From Monomorium pharaonis (lineage: Eukaryota; Arthropoda; Insecta; Hymenoptera; Formicidae): a stretch of 64,000 bases of DNA. This document shows positions 34,600 to 44,913 of the stretch, piece by piece. The stretch spans positions 15,781,042 through 15,845,041 of the forward strand of contig NC_050474.1 of assembly GCF_013373865.1 (NCBI RefSeq). The letters are read 5' to 3'. The notes beneath the pieces are model-generated. The model saw only the letters and a list, made by a program, of their open reading frames with translations. It did no database searches and was not told where the DNA came from. The position numbers were made by a program, and so were the translations under genes. The stretch's first letter is position 1, and each line of letters starts with the position of its first letter.

Positions 34600-35440
34600 T
34601 TTAGACATTGCTATTTTAAATATAAAAATCTTATAAGAACTAATATCACTAACTAATTTTACTTTTTATACATAGAACACTTGATTATATGTTACATAAT
34701 TTTATATATAATAAATAATATTTATTTTTATTTTTATTTTAATTTTAATTTTAGAACTTAATACCAAAATATATTTCATATATTAACTGATTAAATAATT
34801 AATAATAAATTAATATTACATTTGAATTACAGACACAAAAATATGAGATCAATATTTTTCGTTTAAACAGTTAATCAAATTTAAATTTTAATAAAACCAA
34901 TCTAAATGCTTCTTCCAAATACTTTAACTTTACTTATAATTTTAATGTTACAATAGCTATTCTCAAAAAATTGCTTGATTCATAACTTTATTTTGCTGAT
35001 TTTGCAGCCTATATTAATGAATAAATTTAAAAATATATAAAGTACATCATGTAAATATATAAAATACATAAATATTGTAAATACATAAAATGACCTGATA
35101 AAAATGTTTCTCATATTTTTAAAACTTTTTGAAAAAATCTTATAACATTTTACACAAAAATAGTAAGTTAATTATTCGACCAGTAAAATGTTTTAAACAT
35201 AAAGTTTAAGGTTGCCTATTTCTGCGAATCCTGATGTTCTGAATATAATTTTTCTATTAATTTAATATTTTTAGTTTATGTAAATTGCGTATCGACAATT
35301 TTATCAGTCTTAAAATACAGTTATTAACTAGTTAGATATTGATACTGAGAAGTATTTTTTAAATACTCTTCCCACTTTCTTGAAGAAACTGTAATTTATT
35401 GCAAAAAATAATACATATATAAAAATAATATTATAATACC
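34600..35440. other. Stim intron 3, AT-rich
   Basis: About 80% A+T sequence with simple TTTTA and AATTA repeats. No gene or element seen. Confidence 0.6.
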
Positions 35441-35442
35441 TC

Positions 35443-35515
35443 AGCCAGGATTCAAATCTGGATCTCCTATCATTCCGCGAGGATGTCTTCCCAATTCAAC
35501 TACTCAGGCATATTT
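35443..35515 (-). mobile_element. tRNA-like segment (SINE head or tRNA pseudogene)
   Basis: On the minus strand about 73 bases carry a B-box-like GATTTGAATCC inside a closable T-arm (CCAG ... CTGG) and a D-arm-like TGAGTAGTTGAATTGGG. The acceptor stem does not pair and the anticodon arm is poor, so this is not called a functional tRNA. It lies 7 bases from the left end of the next foldback element. Confidence 0.45.
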
Positions 35516-35521
35516 AAACAT

Positions 35522-37462
35522 AGGGCCTAACGGAATAAGTGTATAAAATCTGCCCCGCAAATATCAGATAAATTTATGTCATAAGTTCACATCAATGTAA
35601 TATAAAATTTTCTTAAATAGTAACTTGATATCTCTATTGTTTTAGGAGATATGAAGGGGGAAAGAAAAATTTTAAAAATTAATTTTTTCGAAAACGGTTT
35701 AATCGATTTTAATGAAAAAATGTGTTATAAATATCAATAAAATAATTTTCCCAAAAAATTAAATAAATTTTTAACAAAAAATAGAAATTAAAAAATTTTT
35801 TTTAATTAAAAAAAATTTTTTAGAGGTTATAGATTTTATTCACACTAATCATATTTAACATAAATATTTTCTAGAATATTCTCTTAAAATATATTTTTAC
35901 TAAATTTTTTCAAGTGGTACAACATAATGCTGCACCATGGTGCACTACTTTGGACTCCCATGAACTTAGCACATCATATTTAAAAATCCAAAAATTTCTT
36001 TAGAGTTCTAGTATTTTTTCGAATAATTCTAGAGTTCTCTGTAAGAAATTTCAAGAATTTCCGTTAATTAAATATTAAAAAATTGAATTTAAAGATATAG
36101 TACGCTAAGTTCAGGCAGCGTACCAAATCGTAAAAATCCATTATTTCTTAACAGTTCTAACTTGTTTTATAATAGTTCTACAGTTCCTAATAATTTATAT
36201 CAATAGTTCTATCAAATTTAAAAAAAAAATTTAAAAATCTAAGGTACTAACCTTCCGTTGCACTCCAAGTTCCAAAAAATTAACTTTTATTGTATTTTCT
36301 ATAGTTCTTAAAAGTTCTATAGTTCTTGACTATTTCGACGCATTTTACGAAGTTCCGTCAATTAATTATTTAATCCGACCCAGGCGCACCATCTACGAGA
36401 CGTATGGTACGCTGATCATTTCTATTATTTTTTTTACAATTATTTAAGCAGGCTGTTGGCGCATCATCTACGAGACGTAAGATGTGCAGACAGTTGGAAG
36501 CGAGAACTGCCGAGAACTATGAAAAAAGTGATAGACACAGTCAACACACCGTAAATCTCGTAGATGGTGTGCCAAAGTCGGCTTAAATAATTAATTAAAA
36601 TTAATTATTTGACGGAACTCTTCGCAAAATGCCAGGGACTATAGAACTCTTTGAGAAAATATAATAAGAGTTTTTTTTTTAATTTGAAGTGCTATGGGAG
36701 ATTAGCACTTCAAATTTTTTGATCTTTTTTTTATTAATTCGATAAAACTATTGATATAAACTATCAGGAACTGTAGAACTATTGTAAACCAAGCTGGAAC
36801 TTCTAAGAAATAATTGATTTTTACGATTCGGTGCGCTACGTGAACTTAACGCTCCATACTTTTAAATTCAATTTTTTTATATTTAATCAATGGAACTCAT
36901 AAAAATTCTTACAGAGAACTATAGAACTATTCAAAAGAATACTAGAATTCTGAAGAAATTTTTAGATTTTTAAATATAATGTGCCAAGTTCACAGTAATC
37001 CAAAGTAATGCACCATGGCACAGCGTCACCAGAGCAATTTTTTTCACTATGTTACACCACTTGCAAAAATTAAGCAAAAATATGTTATAAAAGATATTCT
37101 AGGGAATATTTATGTTAAGCATGGTTGGTGCGAATCAAAAACACAATTTCCAAAAAATGTTTTTTAATTAAAAATTTGTTTAATCCCTATTTTTTCAAAA
37201 AAATTTTTTTATTTTGGGGGGAAAATTATCTTATAATATTCATAACATTTTTTTCCATCAAAATCGATCGAGTCGTTTTCGAGAAAATTGACTTTTTAAA
37301 TTTTTCTTTCTCCCTCCATATATCATAAAACAATGGAGATATCAAGTTATTATTTAGGAAAATTTTATGTTACGCTGACTCATATGCCATATGAACTTAT
37401 GGCATGAATTTGAACCTAATATTTGTGGGAGCAGATTTTACATGCTTATTCCGCTACGCCCT
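35522..37462. mobile_element. 1.94-kb foldback element
   Basis: Left end AGGGCCTAACGGAATAAG; right end on the minus strand AGGGCGTAGCGGAATAAG. Pairing continues inward for most of the length, including ATCTGCTCC/ATCTGCCCC, AGTAACTTGATATCTC, GTGCACCATGGTGCA-like and ATCTACGAGACGT segments, with the turn near 36480. Short GAGTTCTATAGTTCTTGA-type repeats fill the inner part. No coding frame. Non-autonomous, family unknown. Confidence 0.75.
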
Positions 37463-38055
37463 TTAATTTTTTAAACAAATCAAAATATTATTCAGGAATA
37501 ATTTAAAAAAATCTATGTACTTTTCAGATTGTTTCACATCAAAATTCAAAATAAGAATTTGAACCAATTTGAACTATTACAGTTTAGTGTATAAGTGTTT
37601 ATACTAGTATAGTATGTAACATACTAAACTGTACTGTAAAGTGCTTTATTATTTCGAAATTAGTTCCTTATTTTGGAGCTTCATTGTATCTAGTTTTTTA
37701 CAGGAAATAAAATTCCATCGCGACAACCTATTGATAATGTCATTATATTGTTTGTTCGATTCCACTACAACAACAAAAAGTTAATTCAAACCGAAAAAAC
37801 TAATTTCTGTACTAAGTAACCAAGTTTACTGAATAACTGAACATAAGTTAGTACCTGTGGATCAATTATTGACAATTTACCCATTGACTTCTTTTAGAGA
37901 AATTATGAAAAAATATAAAAATCTACATCTTTTCTAGAATTATATATGTAAATTTTGATAATATATTCTAAAAATTAATCATTTTATAATTTATAAAAAA
38001 ACTTACAAAATTTGAAAAATATGAATACATGAACTTTACATCTTTTTTAGATATA

Positions 38056-38217
38056 CAGGGTCATTCAGAATAACATTAGGTCCGTAAAATGACGTATTCC
38101 TGACGCAATTCTAAAACGATTTTTCCTTTACCAAAATTTTATTTGAAGTGTAGTTTTTGAGTTATAAGCCAAAATAGTTAACGAATTACGCGTCGAGTAC
38201 AGAAGGCAGGCAGGGGC

Positions 38218-38294
<77 letters not shown>

Positions 38295-38761
38295 TCTCTC
38301 TCCCTCTCTCTCTCTCTCTCGCTCTCTTACAGAAACACGACATACGCACACATTGCGTGTAGCAATCAGCTGGTTGCAGCGTCCGACGGCCGGCGATCCG
38401 GAACAACTTTGAATGATTACAATGATTTTAAGAAACACGTATTCCTAACATAATTCCAAGACAATCTTTTTCTTACCAAAATTTTATTTAAAGCATAATT
38501 TTATGTTACAAGATAAAATAGTTAGCGACTTACGCGGTGGTAATCACCCGTCAGCTGACGCGGATAGTCAGCCACGTCCGCGTTACGCTCGTGACGCGCC
38601 GCCCCTGCCTGCCTTCTGTACTCGACGTGTAATTTGTTAACTATTTGGCTTATAACTCAAAAACTACGATTCAAATAAAATTTTGGTAAAGGAAAAATCG
38701 TTTTAGAATTGCGTCAGGAATACGTCATTTTACGGACCTAATGTTATTCTGAATGATCCTG
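38056..38761. mobile_element. mariner-type MITE with CT microsatellite
   Basis: Inverted ends CAGGGTCATTCAGAATAACA and CAGGATCATTCAGAATAACA (minus strand) flanked by TA on both sides. Arms of about 165 bases include GACGTATTCCTGACGCAATT and GTCGAGTACAGAAGGCAGGC. The loop holds a (CT)n tract (38219-38325). TA duplication plus CAGGGT-type ends fit Tc1/mariner. No transposase. Confidence 0.85.
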
Positions 38762-39004
38762 TATATATATACAGAGTTGGGAAAGTTACTTTTTAAAAGT
38801 AACTCGTTACCGTTACCGTTCTTTTTTCTAAAAAGTAACGCGTTACCGTTACTCGTTACTAATTTTCAAAAGTAACTCGTTACCGTTACCGTTACTAAAG
38901 AGTAACGCACGTCGTTACAATTTCCGTTATTTTTTTATTTTTAATATAAGTTTATTAAATATTACAGGGTTTATTTTACGACAAATAAAAATTTTGCTAA
39001 ATTT

Positions 39005-39341
39005 TATCGAAATTCTTTATTAACTTTCAAAAGAACTTGTTCAATTGTATTATCGTGTAAATGTTCTCTTTGTGATGTAAATGCTAATCCACCGATACTG
39101 AACATTCGTTCAACAAATGCACTGCTTGGAAGAGCTGTATGTATTTTATGAAAAGTTTTTTAATGTTTGGATAATCGTTTAACATTTCGACATTAGTATT
39201 TTTTGATTTTAAAAACTCTTGCAACTCTTCAGAATTATTATGCCCTGTTTGTTTCTCAAAAAGAAAAAAGTCATCACGATTATCAGCTTTGTCAATTTCT
39301 AAAAAATTTTTATTTGATAGGATTCCTAATAAATCCTCCAA
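39005..39341 (-). pseudogene. hAT transposase C-terminal (dimerisation) fragment
   Basis: Minus-strand codons from 39341 include LNDYPNIKKLFIKY, the start of the hAT C-terminal dimerisation domain. After a frameshift near 39140 the next frame has ALPSSAFVERMFSIGGLAFT and SQREHLHDNTIEQVLLKVNK, the rest of that domain. The catalytic part is absent; what precedes is interrupted by the nested MITE. Confidence 0.75.
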
Positions 39342-39370
39342 CTTTCAGCAAATTTCTTTTTTTTCAACTA

Positions 39371-39694
39371 CCCAGATAGCCAAGCGAGATTGAACATATC
39401 GGACAAACTAATGCACTGCATGTATTGTTGTAAACTTGCTCACAATTTGCTGTCATTGTAATTTAACGTGGAACAAAGTTAGCACCAAGAGGCCAAGTAA
39501 CCTTCATGAATTTATGAAATTATGAGAGCATGCATGTTGACAACTTGCCATCAGTTTGTTGAATTCTGAAGACTTTACATGATGTCAGAACAACAGTCAA
39601 TTTGTGGAAACACCTTGGCTTTAGTTTGATGAAATTAAATATGGAATAAGTGACAGCAAAATGACAACATGTTGCCTTCATTTGGCTATCTAGG
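39371..39694. mobile_element. Small MITE nested in the hAT remnant
   Basis: Ends CCCAGATAGCCAAG and, on the minus strand, CCTAGATAGCCAAATG. About 324 bp with CAACTTGC and TTGTGG-type inner repeats, no frame. It splits the hAT sequence between the transposase end and the right terminus. Confidence 0.6.
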
Positions 39695-40043
39695 TAACCA
39701 ATTTAATTTAAATTTGAGGTGCAAACAACTTGCAATAATCAATTCTTTTTTTTCAAACGTTGTAAGGAATCCACAAGTATTGACAAATTTTGGAACGCAG
39801 CTTTTATTATACTTCTTTTACATGTGTTCAATGGCGCGTTTACATATGTGATTCTGCATTTCAATGCAAATTCACAAAAAGTAACGATAAAAGTAATTGT
39901 TAAATTCGTTACTCATTATCAAAAAATGTAACAAAGTTACTTTTTTCATTACAAACAAAATTTATAATGTCGTTACAGTTACTAAAAAAAGTAACTGTAA
40001 TGGTAACGACGTTACAAGTAACGCGTTACTTCCCAACCCTGTG

Positions 40044-40048
<5 letters not shown>

Positions 40049-40092
<44 letters not shown>
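40049..40092. repeat. (AT)n microsatellite
   Basis: About 22 AT units directly right of the hAT terminus. Confidence 0.95.
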
Positions 40093-40094
<2 letters not shown>

Positions 40095-40729
40095 AGAAGA
40101 TACATATGTATATCCAAAAGATATTAAATGATACAAATGATATATATGAACAATTTCTGAAAAAATCTTACAAGATAAAAAATATTTAAAAAATAAAAAA
40201 ATTTACATTTTTTATATAAATCTTTACACGAGTTATCGTGTTAGTTATAAAATCTTACATGAGTTCTAATATACTCTAAAATTTCTTATTCTGTAAACTT
40301 TTTTTAAAAACGTTAAAAATCTAGAAAAATGTTTTTTTTTTTCAGAAATCTTTATAAATTTAAAATATAAAAAATTTTGAACCAAATTTCTATCGAGGTA
40401 GTCATAAAAAAAAATTTAACTGCGTTTATAGTTCTAAATGGAAAGAGCGTAGTTAAACTATCGAAAAAAGTGATTTTAACTGTAACTATTACAAGTAACA
40501 AGTTAAGCCTTTGGCTTAAACCACAAAATGATTTTTTCATGCTAAATCGCATACAAGACATCTTATTAAGTGTCCTGATTGGCTCAAATGATTATATTAT
40601 CAATCGTAACCCAATCGTAAGACGCCTCGTATGCGTGCTAGCATGAAACATCGTATTGTGTGCCAAAGGCTTTAATCTTTAAAGACTTTCTAATCCTAAA
40701 AAATTAACAAAATTACACAGTTATCATAC

Positions 40730-40849
40730 TTCTGATCGCAACCAGGCCTCCCAGAGCTCTCGTACGCTAATGTGCATGTCGTCATTGTGATGGAAAGCTC
40801 TTTGTCTCCTTTCATAACCAGCTTCATACTGTAATTCTTCTCTCAAAAA
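40730..40849 (-). CDS. Stim: Stim exon 3: hidden EF-hand and start of SAM linker
   Basis: Exactly 40 codons (117-156), phase 0 at both ends; acceptor AG at 40850-40851, donor GTATGA at 40724-40729. It encodes FLREELQYEAGYERRQRAF, then HHNDDMHISVRELWEAWLRS, matching vertebrate STIM1 FLREDLNYHDPTVKHSTF and GEDKLISVEDLWKAWKSS. This is the exit helix of the calcium-binding EF-hand and the second, non-calcium-binding EF-hand that packs against it. The intron to exon 2 is only 82 bases. Confidence 0.96.
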
Positions 40850-40931
40850 CTAAAAACCCAAGTTAAAGATATATTACTTTGTAAATATTATGTATAAACA
40901 ATGTTTCTTAAAGGCATAAAGATATTCTTAC

Positions 40932-41071
40932 ATCATCCGATTCAGATAAATCGACATTTCCATTAGCATCATCATCTAATTGACTGTGAAGAGATTTAAT
41001 AGCCTCTAAACCTAATCGATCGTGAGAAGCCATAGTGATGCAAGCTAGGTCTTCATTACAGGTATCTGTAG
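40932..41071 (-). CDS. Stim: Stim exon 2: canonical calcium-binding EF-hand
   Basis: Codons 70-116, phase 1 in and phase 0 out; acceptor AG at 41072-41073, donor GTAAGA at 40926-40931. The loop DDDANGNVDLSE (about residues 102-113) has the EF ligands D, D, N, N, D and E at positions 1, 3, 5, 7, 9 and 12. Vertebrate STIM1 has D at position 7 (ANGDVD), so one side chain differs conservatively. Two cysteines (residues 74 and 80) precede it, as in STIM1. The EF-hand is the ER calcium sensor. Confidence 0.96.
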
Positions 41072-41953
41072 CTAAAACAAGATATAATATATATTTTAGC
41101 ATCAAGATCTGCTAGAATTTGTATTATATACATCTTTACCTCATGACATTTAAATAAAGCTTGTGAGAGGACAAATGTCTATTTTCTTACTATTAATGGA
41201 TTCTGATGTCATATTAATAAAATTTTTCACTGAACATTGTATGTCAGACATTGGACAATTTGAAAACAGTGAATCTTATGCATAAAAATTTGATCCACAG
41301 GTGCCCACGTTAATTGTGTATCATTTTACTTAAATTTTTTAAACGGATCCAGTAAAACTAATTTTTTTAATTTGGAAGAGGGGTTAACCTCACTCCACCC
41401 TCTAGAATCCACTAGTCTTTTTTACATTTAAACATTATGAAGCATCTTGCTAGGATTTATCAGTGATTACAAGCAATGAGAACTGAAAACTGACTGTTTT
41501 GATTAAGAAAAATCACTAGGATAAAAAAATACATTTTGTGAAACAATAACATTAAAGTATCCTAATAGTGGAAATATCTATTGGCACAGTTTGTTATAAA
41601 ATTTAAGAACATAAATATTGAAAAATAAAAGCATTTTGATATATATGCTGCAGCACATAACAATATCTGCCTTTCTTTTTTTTTTACTCTCAATTGCTGC
41701 CAACCAGATTCTCTTTGGATTTCTAATTAGTGTCAAATCATAGTATCACAAATTTCACCAACGTCAAGCACCAGAAATCCTGTACGCTTATTCTGTAACT
41801 CCTAACGACAGTGTCGGTATTGTTATATTGTCGTTGCACACACATTATATATGACAAAAAAGTTGCGTAACAATATAACAATACTAAACTGTCGTTAAGA
41901 GTTACAGAAAACTTAGTCGGGTGTAAACTCCAGTTATTAAATGCGTGACTTAC

Positions 41954-42161
41954 TGGATTCATGAGCCACTGCCTGAGCCAGTCCATCAGTGAGGGTAGCG
42001 GAGAAGGCTGTAATCTTGGAATGTGGAGTGCTTGGAGCACTGGTCTGGAAGGTTGGAGTGGAGTCAAGAGCTCCGCCACTGGCCGTTACCGTGCCGAGGT
42101 ACCAGTACAATAAATTAATTCCGAGTAACGTGAGCGCGTCGACATTCACGAATGTTCGCAT
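41954..42161 (-). CDS. Stim: Stim exon 1: start codon, signal peptide, luminal N-terminus
   Basis: ATG at 42159-42161; 69 codons plus one base, donor GTAAGT at 41948-41953. The N-terminus has a hydrophobic stretch, LTLLGINLLYWYLGTVTA (about residues 10-27), a plausible signal peptide for ER entry, followed by a Ser/Thr/Pro-rich linker. The start is chosen because it gives the signal peptide, a good donor and the right phase into exon 2. The linker itself is not conserved with vertebrates, so exact start is less certain than the other exons. Confidence 0.88.
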
Positions 42162-42594
42162 CTTAGGTTAAGCCACCAGTCTGCCTCCTGACACTTCACA
42201 CCTGTATCTCTCGTGGCTTAGTGAGAGGAAAAAAGGAGGAGCGAGAGCGAGAAAAAAAAAGAAAATTCTCACTGTTCTCACTTTCAACACTTGCAACTCG
42301 CGATCGTAGATATATTCAAGGTTACGATCGCCGAACTTAAGCTAATGATATATCTCCACAGGTGCATTAAAAGCGGGATTGATTACACGTGTAGCTTCAT
42401 AACTTTGTTACGCATCGATGTCGTTAATTCCATGAAAAGATAGACTCTGTTAATGTTGAAGCTGCACCAAAGCATACGATCTCCCTCATCTACCGAATCA
42501 AATTAAGTACACTACTACCTCGGAATCAGATGTTTTCCGAATCAGACGTTTTATTCAAGGTTACTATAATTACTAAAGGACTAATCACATTTGT
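42162..42594 (-). promoter_or_regulatory. Probable Stim 5' UTR and proximal promoter
   Basis: The only MITE-free sequence directly upstream of the Stim start codon, moderately GC-rich, with a purine-rich block (42222-42266) and no element seen. Placement of the promoter here is inferred from position; no motif such as TATA or initiator was identified with confidence. Confidence 0.45.
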
Positions 42595-42835
42595 GGTCTG
42601 TTCTTTCTAGCTGCACTGTTGCACCGGTGCAATAAGTTAAAGTAAGACAAGTATATTTTTTCTCATTCTAACTTATTGCACCAGTGCAGCTAGAAAGAAC
42701 AAACCAATTGACTACTGGTCTGTTCTTTCTATCTGCACTGTTGCACTGGTGCAATAAGTTAGAATGAGAAAAAATATACTTGTCTTACTTTAACTTATTG
42801 CACCGGTGCAACAGTGCAGCTAGAAAGAACAGACC
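42595..42835. mobile_element. Two head-to-head foldback MITEs forming one large palindrome
   Basis: Unit 1 (about 42596-42705) and unit 2 (42717-42835) each fold on themselves: CTGTTCTTTCTAGCTGCACT ... GTGCAGCTAGAAAGAAC. Unit 2 is also the reverse complement of unit 1, with the 11-base centre AATTGACTACT. Each unit's loop contains AGTATATTTTTTCTCATTC or its complement. Confidence 0.85.
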
Positions 42836-42861
42836 ATACGTTTAGCCCGATCTACAATAAT

Positions 42862-42982
42862 GGGTGCTTTCCATTTAGTAACACAAGTCGACACAAGCAT
42901 CGTTCTATCTTTTTTTATGTTCAATGAGTAACAAAGATAGAACGACACTTGTGTCGACTTGTGTCATTAAATGGAAAGCACC
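42862..42982. mobile_element. 121-bp palindromic MITE
   Basis: GGGTGCTTTCCATTTAGTAA at the left and GGGTGCTTTCCATTTAATGA on the minus strand at the right; inner arms (ACACAAGTCGACACAAG, TCGTTCTATCTTTG) pair as well. The loop is about 20 bases. Confidence 0.9.
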
Positions 42983-42992
42983 CAGTGTAGTA

Positions 42993-43420
42993 AAGGCCCT
43001 CACACATGAATTGACATAACCATAACGTAAGGTTTTGACGCGTCGGATTGGACGACCATAAAGGGCCATCTACAATGGAGTGTTTTAGCCGTAACAGCAC
43101 TAAAACTACGGCAATGCTGTCTAGAATAAAAACGACGTAGCAATAACATACAAGCCGGCCATCAAGGAAAGGCGACCAAAAACTAATCCCGAATGCCCCA
43201 ACGCTCATCGTAAGCACGCAATGAATTGGCTCAATGTCTGCTGTAGGCTGTAAACAGTAAAGCAATACGAAGTAGAGACATTTTCTACGACTACTGCTAC
43301 GGCCTACGACTCTCCATTGTAGATGGCCCTTAACCGTAATCTGCCGTAACCGGCTAATTCAAGTACGTGATTGGTCGAAACCTTACTGTTGAGGTTATGT
43401 CAATTTATGTGTGAGGGCCT
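42993..43420. mobile_element. MITE family A with MITE B inserted
   Basis: Ends AGGCCCTCACACATGAATTG and, on the minus strand, AGGCCCTCACACATAAATTG; flanked by TAA at 42990-42992 and 43421-43423. Contains MITE B1 (43062-43330). A further right-hand end of the same family lies at about 44026-44058. Confidence 0.8.
43062..43330. mobile_element. MITE family B, copy 1 (TAA target)
   Basis: AGGGCCATCTACAATGGAG at both ends (inverted), with TAA at 43059-43061 and 43331-43333. A 3-bp TAA/TTA duplication and GGGCC ends fit PIF/Harbinger-type elements. 269 bp. Confidence 0.85.
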
Positions 43421-43422
43421 TA

Positions 43423-43695
43423 AGGGCCATCTACAATGGAGAGTCGTAGGCCGTAGCAGTAGTCGTAGAAAATGTCTCCACTTCGTATTGCTTTACTGTT
43501 TAAAGCCTAGCTACAGCAGACATTGAGCCAATTCATTGCGTGCTTACGATGAGCGTTGGGGCATTCGGGATTAGTTTTTGGTCGCCTTTCCTTGATGGCC
43601 GGCTTGTATGTTATTGCTACGTCGTTGTTATTCTAGACAGCATTGCCGTAGTTTTAGTGCTGTTACGGTTAAAACGCTCCATTGTAGATGGCCCT
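43423..43695. mobile_element. MITE family B, copy 2, inverted
   Basis: 273 bp, the reverse complement of copy 1 with few differences, flanked by TTA at 43420-43422 and 43696-43698. It starts at the very boundary of MITE A, reusing the A element's flanking duplication as target. Confidence 0.85.
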
Positions 43696-43697
43696 TT

Positions 43698-44022
43698 AGA
43701 GCCACCGCACAAGCTTTTTCGTAACACGTTACGTTACGTTAAGTGCTCCATAAGGGCCACCGCACAAACTCTTCCATAACGCGTTACGTTACGTTAAGTA
43801 CTCCATACGAACCTAAGTTGTACTTAAAATTTAACTTAAATCAACGCACAAAGAAATCCTTAACGTAAGAATTTAAGAACTTACGTTAAAAGTTTCTTTG
43901 TGCGTTGATTTAAGTTAAATTTTAAGTACAACTTAGGTTTGTATGGAGCACTTAACGTAACGTAACGTGTTACGAAAAAGCTTGTGCGGTAGCCCTTATG
44001 GAAGAGTTTGTGCGGTGGCCCT
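43698..44022. mobile_element. MITE family C: two interleaved copies
   Basis: Terminal sequences AGAGCCACCGCACAAGC (43698) and AGGGCCACCGCACAAAC (43753) are answered by their complements at about 43980-43995 and 44000-44022, in the order left 1, left 2, right 1, right 2. Inner arms GTAACGTAACGTTAAG-type and the long CTAAGTTGTACTTAAAATTT palindrome complete the foldback. Confidence 0.75.
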
Positions 44023-44074
44023 TACTTTATGGTTATGTCAATTCATGTGTGAGGGCCTTTAAACGGAATACTCG

Positions 44075-44218
44075 GGCCGGTATTCATAATCGAATCTTAT
44101 TTAAAGATCGTCTCAAGCAATGTCTTAAGATGCTAATACGGCTCTGTGATTGGCTGATGGCATCTTAAGACAGTACTTAAGATGATCTTAAATATAACAT
44201 CCAACTATGAATACCGGC
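44075..44218. mobile_element. 144-bp palindromic MITE
   Basis: GGCCGGTATTCATAATCGAA at the left and GCCGGTATTCATAGTTGGA on the minus strand at the right, inner arms GTCTTAAGATGC / GCATCTTAAGAC; flanked by CTCG at 44071-44074 and 44219-44222. Confidence 0.85.
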
Positions 44219-44219
44219 C

Positions 44220-44871
44220 TCGGTCTATACTTACTATGTCTATGGTATGTACATACCGGTACATACCAATAGAATTACTAGCAATGTTTCAACAATACTG
44301 AACAGATGGCATTGGTATGCTTGTGTTTTCGTACTATACATCCATATAATCCATTTCCATATGTTCCGCTTAGCACAAATCCTGTGATGTCTACATATTA
44401 CATTCGTGCTTGTAACTGTGCTATAAGTCATTTCTAACAATTGTTTTATGAAGTAACATGTAATATGGCCTTTTTAAATGGATTTTACAAGTATTTCACA
44501 TTGAAGCAATGATAATACTGACAGACAATCGAAAAAGTATTTGAGCTCTCACACGATTGTCACGTTTGTCCGATTGTTTAGTGACTGGTGCGTGCGTAGT
44601 AACTGCTTTCGAGTGTCGCGTATAGTGAATGACTCTTGATCTGTCAAGATAGATGCAGTCTTTCGCGTATCGTTCGTAAGAGAACTTATGTTGTTTTCGC
44701 GATTATTGTGCCTGATAACGCGTGCGCGTAGGCACTACATTTTCTACATTATCGTATCGCGGAAAATCATAACTTCCGCAGTCATTCGTCTTCAGTCCAT
44801 TTTGGCCTAATCTTAGCCTAACACTAGCTGTCTTGTTGATCCTTACATAGTCGACCGATAGCCGTAACGAG
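44220..44871 (+). promoter_or_regulatory. Probable promoter and 5' UTR of the kinesin-like gene
   Basis: Unique sequence with raised CpG content between about 44570 and 44870 (GTGCGTGCGTAG, GAGTGTCGCGTATAG, TAACGCGTGCGCG), ahead of the start codon. No TATA box is obvious. Assignment is positional. Confidence 0.4.
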
Positions 44872-44906
44872 ATGGCGGACGATTCGAGCGTACGCGTTGC
44901 CGTGCG
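44872..44906 (+). CDS. First coding exon of a probable kinesin (KIF21-type)
   Basis: ATGGCGGACGATTCGAGC opens MADDSSVRVAVR, with donor GTAAGTA at 44907-44913 after 11 codons plus 2 bases. Kinesin-4 family KIF21 proteins start almost the same way (DESSVRVAVRIRPQ), the first strand of the motor domain; this exon would end just before IRP. It is divergent from Stim across a 2.7-kb gap. The call rests on a very short match plus a good start and donor. No continuation was found to the right within 19 kb, so intron 1 would be long. Other kinesin classes with a similar start remain possible. Confidence 0.55.
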
Positions 44907-44913
44907 GTAAGTA

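Larger units (their letters stand above)
38772..40041 (-). mobile_element. hAT element remnant
   Basis: Ends CAGAGTTGGGAAAGTTAC and, on the minus strand, CAGGGTTGGGAAGTAACG, each followed by many GTTACCGTTACC repeats as in some hAT families. The flanking 8-mers TATATATA (38764-38771) and TGTATATA (40042-40049) differ by one base, consistent with an 8-bp duplication. It contains the C-terminal end of a transposase and a nested small MITE. It starts only ten bases after the mariner-type MITE. Confidence 0.75.

Noticed and set aside
38128..38438. Arg-Glu repeat protein
   Set aside because: It is the (CT)n tract in the loop of a mariner-type MITE, read on the minus strand.
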